DNA of 13,015 bases from Spirochaetota bacterium (GTDB lineage Bacteria; Spirochaetota; JAHITG01). This document shows positions 7,263 through 12,882 of this stretch, one piece after another; position 1 is the stretch's first letter, and every line of letters starts with the position of its first letter. The translations under genes were made by a program, and so were the position numbers. The stretch spans positions 1 to 13,015 of the forward strand of contig JAHITG010000361.1 in NCBI GenBank assembly GCA_018817865.1, in the 5' to 3' direction. The notes under the pieces were generated by a model, which was not told the DNA's origin, ran no database searches, and saw only the letters and a program-made list of their open reading frames with translations.

Positions 7263-7283
7263 TATATTCATTTTATTTATATT
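7256..7283 (+). promoter_or_regulatory. Candidate promoter for the UPF0104/metalloenzyme pair
   Basis: TTGACT (7256-7261), a 16-nt spacer, then TATATT (7278-7283): five of six bases match in each box. The predicted start is near 7290, giving a leader of about 38 nt. Confidence 0.55.
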
Positions 7284-7315
7284 TTTTATTCCGGCTTTAA
7301 GTACCTATTATTTTA

Positions 7316-7320
7316 AAGGA
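7316..7320 (+). promoter_or_regulatory. Ribosome binding site supporting a TTG start
   Basis: AAGGA lies 7 nt before TTG at 7328. No ATG or GTG in the same frame lies at a good distance, and the N-terminus from TTG fits the membrane family. Confidence 0.65.
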
Positions 7321-7327
7321 TAACAGA

Positions 7328-8377
7328 TTGAAAAATACGCGAATACCCGTAAATATTCAGCGTCTGATCGTTATTACTCTGTTAAGTTTTCTGCTGATCG
7401 GCGGTATCATCTATTTTACAGCTAACAGACAGACAGTTGCTTCGATACGAAATATCAAAGTGAATTTCATGCTTTTAGGGCTTCTTTTTTATTTTCTGGA
7501 ATTCTCTTTTGATGCGATCCGTACAAAAGTCCTGGTAAAAGGGACCGGGCATAAGATTAAATTATTTGAATGTTACAAGCTGGTTGCATTCCAGGTCTTT
7601 TTTGATCTGATCACTCCTTTCAGTTTTGGGGGGCAGCCTTTTCAGATCTATATCCTGCATAAAAAAAAGGTTCCCGGAGGAAGTGCCACTACTGTAGTTA
7701 TTACAAAATTGATCCTGGGTGGGCTGGTACTGACCGGAATCGCGATCTGGGCTTTGATCTTTTACAGTCATATTTTTGCCGGGGTTCCCATATTCAAATT
7801 TTTTGTTAAATTAACCGGTATCATCCTCTTGGGTGCTTCTGCCCTGTTTATTGCAGGACTATATACTCCTCGGGTCACAGCATGGTTTTTAACCGTGATC
7901 TTCAAGGTTCTGTGGAAGATCAAAATTATGAAACATCCGGATGTTTACAAGAAGAAGGTCTTAAAACATCTGATACTGGCAAGAGAGAGTTTTGACGGAT
8001 TTATCGGGCATAGAGTGCGTTATCTGCTGATCGGAACTATTTTAACGATCTTTATGTTCCTCTCCCTGATCATGATGATCTTGAGTTTTCTATGGGGATT
8101 TAATATTCAGCTGGACATTTTAACCGGTATTACTATTACCGGATCACTTCTGTTTTTAATTACCTTCATGCCCACACCCGGTTCAAGTGGGTTAGGGGAA
8201 GGGATATTCTATTTATTATACCGTGATTATGTCCCTTCACATCTTATCGGTGTGGCGATCTTTCTGTGGCGGTTCTTTGCCCAGTATTTAACTGCTTTTA
8301 TCGGTGCTGTTGTAACCGGACATTACGGGTCTGAACTTCTCTCCGCTAAAAAAATATCCGATACTTCAGAAAAATGA
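7328..8377 (+). CDS. UPF0104 / lysylphosphatidylglycerol-synthase-TM-like flippase family membrane protein
   Basis: This 349-residue integral membrane protein has about eight hydrophobic helices (for example 13-30, 47-60, 123-145, 157-176, 231-254, 262-283, 297-325). It carries the family hallmarks TPFSFGGQPFQIYIL (about 96-110) and MPTPGSSGLGEG (about 279-290), followed by FLWRFFAQYLT. The family (LPG_synthase_TM, UPF0104) is the membrane half of MprF-type proteins and also includes stand-alone members thought to flip or handle lipids or lipid-linked sugars. No soluble aminoacyltransferase domain is fused here, so it is not a complete MprF. The start is TTG with a good Shine-Dalgarno. The stop is 4 nt before the metalloenzyme ATG, which suggests coupled expression. 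Confidence 0.88.
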   Translation: MKNTRIPVNIQRLIVITLLSFLLIGGIIYFTANRQTVASIRNIKVNFMLLGLLFYFLEFSFDAIRTKVLVKGTGHKIKLFECYKLVAFQVFFDLITPFSFGGQPFQIYILHKKKVPGGSATTVVITKLILGGLVLTGIAIWALIFYSHIFAGVPIFKFFVKLTGIILLGASALFIAGLYTPRVTAWFLTVIFKVLWKIKIMKHPDVYKKKVLKHLILARESFDGFIGHRVRYLLIGTILTIFMFLSLIMMILSFLWGFNIQLDILTGITITGSLLFLITFMPTPGSSGLGEGIFYLLYRDYVPSHLIGVAIFLWRFFAQYLTAFIGAVVTGHYGSELLSAKKISDTSEK

Positions 8378-8381
8378 AAAA

Positions 8382-9344
8382 ATGAAGAAAATAGTCTTTA
8401 TTTTTATCGATGGGTTAGGTATTGGGAACCGATCGGAAAATAATCCATTTTTTAAATATAATTCCGGTATTTTTTCTTTTTTTGATGATGATATAAGTGG
8501 CCATGGCATTATCAAGATCCCTGAAGGCTTCCTAATTCCGCTCGATGCTCAGCTCGGTATGGAGGGTGCTCCGCAGAGTGCTACCGGGCAATCGACTCTT
8601 TTTACAGGGATCAATACTGTAGATGTATTAAAAAAGCACCTCTGGGGATTTCCCAATAAAGCATTGCGAAAAATTTTAATGCAGGATAATCTTTTACTCA
8701 AAGTAAAAAATATGGGATATAGATCTGTATTCTTAAACTGTTATCCTGTGTATGCGGATGAATTATCGCGTGGTCTTTTAGAGCTTAATGAAGATGGTGA
8801 CTATTCTGTTCGGGATAAAAAAAGCAGTCTTTCTACTCTTTTAAAAATGATATCAGTAACGACGATCATGGCATTAAGTATCAGACAGCGTTTTGCCGGG
8901 ATTCAGGAATTGATCGAGCGAAAATGTATTTATCAGGATTTTACTAATAGACTGTTAAAGAAAAGGCACCCGGAAGTTCCGTTGTTTTCAGCTAAAGAAG
9001 CCGCTTATATTATAATAGCCAGAATAAAGGAGTATGATTTTATTCTTTATGAATATTTTCAGACGGATAAAGCGGGTCACAGCCGGGATAATGATCGGGC
9101 CAAACAGATAGCAGAAGACCTGGATCTTTTCGTTAAAACAATTTTGGAAAATTTGGATCTTGATCAAACTGTTTTGTGTATCTGTTCCGATCACGGGAAT
9201 TTTGAAGATTTGTCTATACGGACACATACGGAGAATAAGATACCTTTTTATATCTTTACCAGGAGGGAATTGAATAAAAGCCTGGAAAGGTTAAAGAGCC
9301 TGCAGGATGTTTATCCTTTCATCGTAGATATGGCTGACTATTAA
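8382..9344 (+). CDS. Metalloenzyme of the alkaline phosphatase / cofactor-independent phosphoglycerate mutase superfamily
   Basis: This 320-residue protein lacks a signal peptide, so it is probably cytoplasmic. It carries the scattered metal ligands of the superfamily: FIDGLGIG (D10), QSATGQSTLFTG (S66 or T68 in the nucleophile position, by analogy with NSEVGH of phosphoglycerate mutase), QTDKAGH (D229, H233), CSDHGN (D270, H271) and RTHTEN (H282). This fits a two-metal phosphate-transfer site. It lacks the long inserted domain of phosphoglycerate mutase (full-length iPGM is about 510 residues) and does not look like phosphopentomutase. Substrate unknown: a phosphomutase, phosphatase or phosphodiesterase is possible. 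Start ATG 8382 lies 4 nt behind the UPF0104 stop with no separate Shine-Dalgarno, so translation is likely coupled and a shared lipid or nucleotide substrate is a reasonable guess. Confidence 0.82.
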   Translation: MKKIVFIFIDGLGIGNRSENNPFFKYNSGIFSFFDDDISGHGIIKIPEGFLIPLDAQLGMEGAPQSATGQSTLFTGINTVDVLKKHLWGFPNKALRKILMQDNLLLKVKNMGYRSVFLNCYPVYADELSRGLLELNEDGDYSVRDKKSSLSTLLKMISVTTIMALSIRQRFAGIQELIERKCIYQDFTNRLLKKRHPEVPLFSAKEAAYIIIARIKEYDFILYEYFQTDKAGHSRDNDRAKQIAEDLDLFVKTILENLDLDQTVLCICSDHGNFEDLSIRTHTENKIPFYIFTRRELNKSLERLKSLQDVYPFIVDMADY

Positions 9345-9367
9345 GCTCCATTGCATTTAAAATTTTA

Positions 9368-9395
9368 TTGACAATATATTTTCGTTTATTACTAT
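9368..9395 (+). promoter_or_regulatory. Candidate promoter for the FHA protein
   Basis: A perfect TTGACA (9368-9373), a 16-nt spacer, then TACTAT (9390-9395). The predicted start is near 9402, about 22 nt before the ATG. Confidence 0.55.
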
Positions 9396-9423
9396 TACTT
9401 TAACTATCTGTTAAGATCAAATA

Positions 9424-9969
9424 ATGACTATGAATTACCTCTTATATGGAATAATCGGTGTTGCTTCCTTCTTGTTTTTACTTATTACAGTGTTAGTGAT
9501 TACCCTGCTGAAGAATAATAAAACAGTTTATTCGGATGATCACACGGCTCCACCAAGGCAATGTCCGACATGCGGACAGATACTCGAAGGTGATTGGAAC
9601 CGGTGTCCTTTCTGCATGGGTTCTCTGGACAATGCTAAAAAGCAGCGGTCAGATAAAATGATCCCCCATATTCCTCATATCGGATATCTTATTGTTAAAA
9701 CAGGTACGGACAGAGGAAAGGTCTACTGTATCGACAAGAACAGGGTTGCGATCGGGAGTTCAAATCAGAATGATATTATAATAAATGATGATAATATATC
9801 CCTTCAGCATGCAAAGATATGGTTTGATAATAATAAATTTTATATCCATGATCTGAATTCAAAGACCGGAACCAAAGTAAACAACCGGTTTGTGGAAAGA
9901 AGAGAACTTTATGATAACGATCTCATTGATCTTGCTAATAACTTTTTTGTTTTCAAGATCCTGGATTAA
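9424..9969 (+). CDS. Membrane-anchored zinc-ribbon and FHA-domain protein
   Basis: This 181-residue protein has three parts. One N-terminal transmembrane helix (about 5-29) is followed by basic residues, which suggests the rest is cytoplasmic. A small zinc ribbon has CPTCG (C47, C50) and CPFC (C61, C64). A C-terminal FHA domain (about 88-180) shows VAIGSSNQNDI, ISLQHAKI (S126, H129) and NSKTGTKVNN (N145, G149). FHA domains bind phosphothreonine peptides. The usual Gly-Arg of the first loop is Gly-Ser here (G111-S112), but the Ser/His and Asn residues remain. It may read Ser/Thr kinase signals at the membrane; no kinase is in the window. A second ATG at 9430 could equally be the start. It has its own promoter and converges on nadB. 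Confidence 0.8.
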   Translation: MTMNYLLYGIIGVASFLFLLITVLVITLLKNNKTVYSDDHTAPPRQCPTCGQILEGDWNRCPFCMGSLDNAKKQRSDKMIPHIPHIGYLIVKTGTDRGKVYCIDKNRVAIGSSNQNDIIINDDNISLQHAKIWFDNNKFYIHDLNSKTGTKVNNRFVERRELYDNDLIDLANNFFVFKILD

Positions 9970-9980
9970 ACCTTCTTCTT

Positions 9981-10030
9981 GGGACAGGATGCTGAAGCGC
10001 AGCTAAAGTGTCTTTCAGGGTATCGCCCGT
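9981..10030. repeat. GC-richer imperfect palindrome in the intergenic tract between convergent genes
   Basis: GGG (9981-9983) can pair with CCC (10026-10028), and CTGAA (9992-9996) with TTCAG (10014-10018). The pairing is imperfect, but the block is visibly richer in G and C than the flanking genes. It could be a decayed interspersed palindrome or part of a terminator. No coding content is seen in 9970-10072. Confidence 0.3.
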
Positions 10031-10031
10031 T

Positions 10032-10061
10032 TCGAATTTAACAAGGATGTTAAAAATTCGA
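10032..10061. repeat. TCGAATTT palindromic repeat, copy 1
   Basis: TCGAATTT-AAC and GTT-AAAAATTCGA pair across a 6-nt loop with a two-base bulge. A related copy lies at 12605-12654. Both share CGAATTT(A/G)ACAAG on the left and GATGTT then AAAATTCGA on the right, which marks them as one dispersed family rather than chance palindromes. Confidence 0.6.
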
Positions 10062-10078
10062 TTGATCTATGATCAATC
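10052..10078 (-). terminator. Candidate intrinsic terminator of nadB
   Basis: GATTGATC / GATCAATC (10060-10067 and 10071-10078) is a perfect 8-bp stem with a 3-nt loop that contains the nadB stop. On the minus strand it is followed by GAATTTTT. The stem is short and AT-rich, so strength is uncertain. Confidence 0.45.
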
Positions 10079-11644
10079 TATTCGATAATGGGTACCATTC
10101 GACCTTCTGTTCTTTAAAGCACTGCGGGTAATAATGATTGCGGTCTGCACAGCGTTCTTTAATTCGATCACTTCTATATTATACTTTCTTTTCTGGTAAA
10201 ACTCAAATATCATATTACTTAAAGATTTTAAATTATTCAACGCTCTTGTAAGCCTCTTTTTACTTCTTGTCAAACCGACATAATTCCACATGATATTCTG
10301 TAAATTGCTCCAGTCCTGTTTAATACAGGCAGGGTCAATAACTTGAAATTGATGCGATGATATTTTTATCGGCTTGATCTTATAATTTCTATTTAATTTA
10401 TATTTGGAGGTATTTTCGCTGATATATTTTATTATTCGCCCTCCCCAGACCAGGCTCTCTAAAAGAGATGTACTGGCCAGACGATTAGCTCCATGAATTC
10501 CGGTGCAGGAAGCTTCTCCTGCTGAAAACAGTCTGCGAATACCTGATCTACCCCATTTATCAACCTTCACCCCGCCGCAGATATAATGAAAAGCAGGAAC
10601 TACGGGGATAGGTTCTTTGGTAATATTGATCTTATTTTCAAGGCAGGTTTTATAAATAGTAGGGAACTTTTTTTTGATTATTTTTGACGGGAGATAGGAA
10701 TGGATATCCAGATGGACATACGGATGCTGATTCTTCAACATTTCTTCCTGTATGGCCCTGGCAACGACATCACGTGGTGCCAACGACTTTCCCGGGTGAT
10801 ACTTTTTCATAAAATCCTTGTTATCAATGGTCTTCAACTGAGCACCTTCTCCTCGCAGGGCTTCGGAGATCAAAAACATATTCGGTTTCTTGATATATAA
10901 AGCAGTGGGGTGGAATTGAGTATACTCCATGTTTATGATTTGTGCACCGGCCCGTTCTGCCATGGCGAATCCATCTCCGGTTGCTGATAAAGGATTTGTA
11001 GTATATTTGTAAATCTGACCTAATCCGCCGGATGCCAATATCACGGCTTTTGCTGTAAAAATTTTAATCTCTTTCTCCCTGGTATCCAGTACAAAAGCTC
11101 CCTGGACTTCAGGAGGGTCGTATATGGATAACTTATCCCTGCTGTGGACATGGTTAATGATCAGGTCAATACCCAGGTGATGGTCAAAAAATGTGATCAT
11201 TTTATTTTTTTTTATCAACCGGTAGAGACCATTTGCTATTGCTTTTCCGGTAGAATCATTACTGTGAATGATCCGACGGACAGAATGAGCAGCTTCTTCT
11301 GTAAGATCAAATTGTCCTCCCTCATCCTTTGTAAAATTGATCTTTGCTTTGCCTATTAAAAGATCCTGGATATAGAAGACACCCTCAGTTGCCAGTATTC
11401 TGACATTTTCGGGGAGCGACAGGTGAGCACCGGCTGAAATAATATCTTTTATAAGACTGTCCGGAGAATCTTTTTCACCCCTGTAAATGATTCCCCCTTG
11501 GGCATAATAGGTATTGGAATCTTTAACGATATCCCCTTTCGTAATAATATTAACGGAAAAACCGTTCTCAGCAGCATAATGAGCAGCACTCATTCCTGCT
11601 ATACCGGAGCCGATTACTAAGATATCTGATTCATATTTGATCAT
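10073..11644 (-). CDS. nadB: L-aspartate oxidase NadB
   Basis: NadB is a 523-residue FAD enzyme that oxidises L-aspartate to iminoaspartate, the first step of de novo NAD synthesis (NadA then makes quinolinate). It can use oxygen or, in anaerobes, fumarate. Visible motifs: FAD Rossmann VIGSGIAG (10-17), the STGKAIA stretch near 131-137, QFHPTALY (H245), APRDVVARAI with catalytic Arg291, VPAFHYICGG (H353) and SAGEASCTGIHGANRLAS (374-391). The C-terminal S-N-G-T-H-Y-R-I-D end fits NadB and helps to separate it from fumarate reductase SdhA/FrdA. The length is close to the usual 530-540. It lies 10 nt after rdgB with a GAGAAG Shine-Dalgarno, so the two probably form one operon. nadA and nadC are not in the window. 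Confidence 0.95.
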   Translation of the reverse strand: MIKYESDILVIGSGIAGMSAAHYAAENGFSVNIITKGDIVKDSNTYYAQGGIIYRGEKDSPDSLIKDIISAGAHLSLPENVRILATEGVFYIQDLLIGKAKINFTKDEGGQFDLTEEAAHSVRRIIHSNDSTGKAIANGLYRLIKKNKMITFFDHHLGIDLIINHVHSRDKLSIYDPPEVQGAFVLDTREKEIKIFTAKAVILASGGLGQIYKYTTNPLSATGDGFAMAERAGAQIINMEYTQFHPTALYIKKPNMFLISEALRGEGAQLKTIDNKDFMKKYHPGKSLAPRDVVARAIQEEMLKNQHPYVHLDIHSYLPSKIIKKKFPTIYKTCLENKINITKEPIPVVPAFHYICGGVKVDKWGRSGIRRLFSAGEASCTGIHGANRLASTSLLESLVWGGRIIKYISENTSKYKLNRNYKIKPIKISSHQFQVIDPACIKQDWSNLQNIMWNYVGLTRSKKRLTRALNNLKSLSNMIFEFYQKRKYNIEVIELKNAVQTAIIITRSALKNRRSNGTHYRID

Positions 11645-11654
11645 GTCTTCTCAT

Positions 11655-12251
11655 TTACTTTTTATATTTACCAAGTGAGTGAATTTGATTTATCTGTTTC
11701 AACGCATTAGCACGATGACTGATCATATTTTTTAAGGGTTCATCCAGTTGAGCCATTGTTTTATCAATGTCCGGAAGATAAAATACAGGATCGTATCCGA
11801 AACCGTTCTTACCTTTGGGGACGGGTGCGATAAAGCCATTACAGTAACCACTGACGGTATATTGGAAATTTTTATTTAAATATACCATAGAGCAGACAAA
11901 TTGAGCAGAGCGTTTTTGAAATGGTACATCCTGCATTTTATAAAGGAGTTTATCGATTCGGTCTTTATCCGTTGCATTTTTTCCTGCAAAACGCTTTGAA
12001 AAGATACCGGGCTTTTTATTCAGATAAGCTACTTCTATCCCGCTGTCGTCCGAGATCACAGGGATCTTCAGTCTTTTATATATATGCATAGCTTTTATCA
12101 TGGCATTCTCTGCAAAAGTAGAGCCGGTTTCCTCAATTCCATCGATACCGGGAAAATCAAGTAATGATAGTACTTCGATGTTTAAAAATCCGAGCATATT
12201 ATTAAGTTCTTTAACCTTATGTATATTATGTGTGGCCAGGATCAATTTCAT
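11655..12251 (-). CDS. rdgB: XTP/dITP diphosphatase RdgB (Ham1-like)
   Basis: A 198-residue Ham1-family enzyme that hydrolyses non-canonical purine triphosphates (dITP, XTP, ITP) to monophosphate and pyrophosphate, keeping them out of DNA and RNA. Motifs: LATHNIHKVKEL (5-16), EETGSTFAENAMIKA (40-54), SDDSGIEV (67-74, with the presumed catalytic Asp69), PGIFSKRFAG (81-90), NGFGYDPVF (149-157) and ISHRANAL (177-184). All core residues are present and the length is normal. The gene starts at 12251 and reads into nadB after a 10-nt gap. No Shine-Dalgarno is seen and the predicted transcription start lies only 3-4 nt before the ATG, so the message may be nearly leaderless. Confidence 0.95.
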   Translation of the reverse strand: MKLILATHNIHKVKELNNMLGFLNIEVLSLLDFPGIDGIEETGSTFAENAMIKAMHIYKRLKIPVISDDSGIEVAYLNKKPGIFSKRFAGKNATDKDRIDKLLYKMQDVPFQKRSAQFVCSMVYLNKNFQYTVSGYCNGFIAPVPKGKNGFGYDPVFYLPDIDKTMAQLDEPLKNMISHRANALKQINQIHSLGKYKK

Positions 12252-12260
12252 GATAGATGG

Positions 12261-12288
12261 AATATACCAAAATAAACTTGACCTTCAA
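12261..12288 (-). promoter_or_regulatory. Candidate promoter for rdgB-nadB with overlapping palindrome
   Basis: On the minus strand TTGAAG (12288-12283), a 16-nt spacer and TATATT (12266-12261). The -35 sits in the palindrome CTTGA-N3-TCAAG, a possible operator. Transcription would begin about 4 nt before the ATG at 12251. Confidence 0.5.
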
Positions 12289-12317
12289 GTAAAATATAGT
12301 AGTTTTTTTAAAGGATT

Positions 12318-12390
12318 GTAGCCTGGTCGTGCTTTCGGCATCTCCCCATTCGGGGACTAGAGCATGCCTCGCACGACATCAGCCGCATCC
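12318..12390. repeat. GTCGTGC palindromic repeat, copy A (with 20-nt hairpin insertion)
   Basis: Runs from GTAGCC to GCATCC. The arms GTCGTGC (12326-12332) and GCACGAC (12371-12377) are complementary, as are the inner GGCAT and ATGCC. Relative to copy B it carries 20 extra nt (12343-12362) that include a CCCC-attc-GGGG hairpin. Outside the insert only about four of 53 positions differ from copy B. Confidence 0.75.
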
Positions 12391-12405
12391 TGTATTTATT
12401 CAGGA
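12388..12405. repeat. Small hairpin between repeat copies
   Basis: TCCTG / CAGGA form a 5-bp stem with an 8-nt loop. A T7 run follows from 12414. It may be a weak terminator or part of the spacer between the palindromes; otherwise 12391-12445 shows nothing recognisable. Confidence 0.25.
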
Positions 12406-12445
12406 AAGTTTGATTTTTTTAGTCAAATTTAATCTGGGGGATGTA

Positions 12446-12498
12446 GTAGCCGGGTCGTGCTTCCGGCATCCATGCCTCGCACGACACCTGCCGCATCC
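12446..12498. repeat. GTCGTGC palindromic repeat, copy B, abutting tRNA-Leu
   Basis: The 53-nt unit has arms GTCGTGC (12454-12460) and GCACGAC (12479-12485), with inner GGCAT-cc-ATGCC. It lacks the 20-nt insert of copy A. It ends 5 nt before the tRNA, so it occupies the place of the tRNA promoter. Confidence 0.75.
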
Positions 12499-12503
12499 AT
12501 GCG

Positions 12504-12505
<2 letters not shown>
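12490..12505. repeat. Perfect 7-bp palindrome touching the 5' end of tRNA-Leu
   Basis: GCCGCAT (12490-12496) and ATGCGGC (12499-12505) flank a 2-nt loop. The right arm includes the first two bases of the mature tRNA, so it could compete with acceptor folding or guide 5' processing. Confidence 0.6.
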
Positions 12506-12582
<77 letters not shown>

Positions 12583-12587
<5 letters not shown>

Positions 12588-12601
12588 AAACGATTTTGCC
12601 G
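12583..12601. repeat. 8-bp hairpin overlapping the 3' end of tRNA-Leu
   Basis: CGGCAAAA (12583-12590), loop CGA, TTTTGCCG (12594-12601). The left arm includes the last bases of the acceptor strand. No T run follows; it may shape 3' processing or be the edge of the adjoining palindrome. Confidence 0.55.
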
Positions 12602-12661
12602 GTGTCGAATTTGACAAGCTTTAGTGCCCTTTAGGGTAGATGTTTAAAATTCGACCCGGCA
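12597..12661. repeat. TCGAATTT palindromic repeat, copy 2, with GC outer arms
   Basis: The outer arms TGCCGG (12597-12602) and CCGGCA (12656-12661) enclose TCGAATTT (12605-12612) and AAATTCGA (12647-12654). A CCCT-tt-AGGG hairpin lies at the centre. It is related to the copy at 10032-10061 but longer. Confidence 0.65.
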
Positions 12662-12663
12662 GA

Positions 12664-12718
12664 GTAGATGGTGAATGGTAGATGGTAATTTGATATTAGT
12701 TACTATCTGCCATCTACC
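12664..12718. repeat. GGTAGATGG direct and inverted repeat
   Basis: GTAGATGGT occurs at 12664-12672 and again at 12678-12686, and its reverse complement CCATCTACC lies at 12710-12718. The outer pair GGTAGATGG (12677-12685) and CCATCTACC is a perfect 9-bp stem with a 24-nt loop. It ends just before the riboswitch aptamer. Confidence 0.65.
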
Positions 12719-12723
12719 AGAAT

Positions 12724-12802
12724 GGGGTGGTTTGAAGAATATAACTCTTCAGGCCTGAGATCATACCCATAATACCTGATACGGATAATGCCGTCGTAGG
12801 GA
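12724..12802 (+). promoter_or_regulatory. TPP (thiamine pyrophosphate) riboswitch aptamer (THI box)
   Basis: The conserved THI-box elements appear in order: GGGGTGG (12724-12730), an arm of TGAAGA/TCTTCA (12733-12738 with 12746-12751), CTGAGA (12755-12760), ACCC (12765-12768), ACCTGAT (12774-12780), ACGG-ATAAT-GCCGT hairpin (12781-12794) and CGTAGGGA (12795-12802). The core that recognises pyrimidine and pyrophosphate is intact. A terminator follows, so control is probably by premature termination of the gene at 12883 when TPP is present. P1 pairing is weak, as described in the findings. Confidence 0.92.
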
Positions 12803-12803
12803 C

Positions 12804-12839
12804 AATAGTTATATTAAAAAGACTGTTCCTTTGACTATT
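12804..12839 (+). promoter_or_regulatory. Candidate antiterminator pairing
   Basis: AATAGTT (12804-12810) can pair with GACTATT (12833-12839) in the terminator loop. This crosses the terminator stem, so the two should be mutually exclusive, as expected for the ON state without TPP. Confidence 0.4.
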
Positions 12840-12856
12840 AGGAATAGTCTTTTTTT
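12821..12856 (+). terminator. Intrinsic terminator of the TPP riboswitch expression platform
   Basis: GACTGTTCCT (12821-12830) pairs with AGGAATAGTC (12840-12849) over 10 bp with one G-U, loop 9 nt, followed by seven T's (12850-12856). It lies between the aptamer and the ribosome binding site. Confidence 0.85.
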
Positions 12857-12868
12857 ATTTATTATTAT

Positions 12869-12875
12869 GGAGGAG
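12869..12875 (+). promoter_or_regulatory. Strong ribosome binding site of the riboswitch-controlled gene
   Basis: GGAGGAG lies 7 nt before ATG at 12883, just after the terminator, fixing the start. Confidence 0.8.
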
Positions 12876-12882
12876 AAGAAAG

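Noticed and set aside
10700..11359. Plus-strand frames of 66 and 71 codons inside nadB
   Set aside because: They are shadows of the well-conserved nadB on the opposite strand.
10073..11644. Fumarate reductase/succinate dehydrogenase flavoprotein
   Set aside because: The NadB-type C-terminus, length and overall motif spacing fit L-aspartate oxidase better, and no SdhB/FrdB partner is present.
12318..12498. CRISPR-like pair of repeats
   Set aside because: Only two copies with unequal lengths, each internally palindromic, and no cas gene; they behave as interspersed palindromes.
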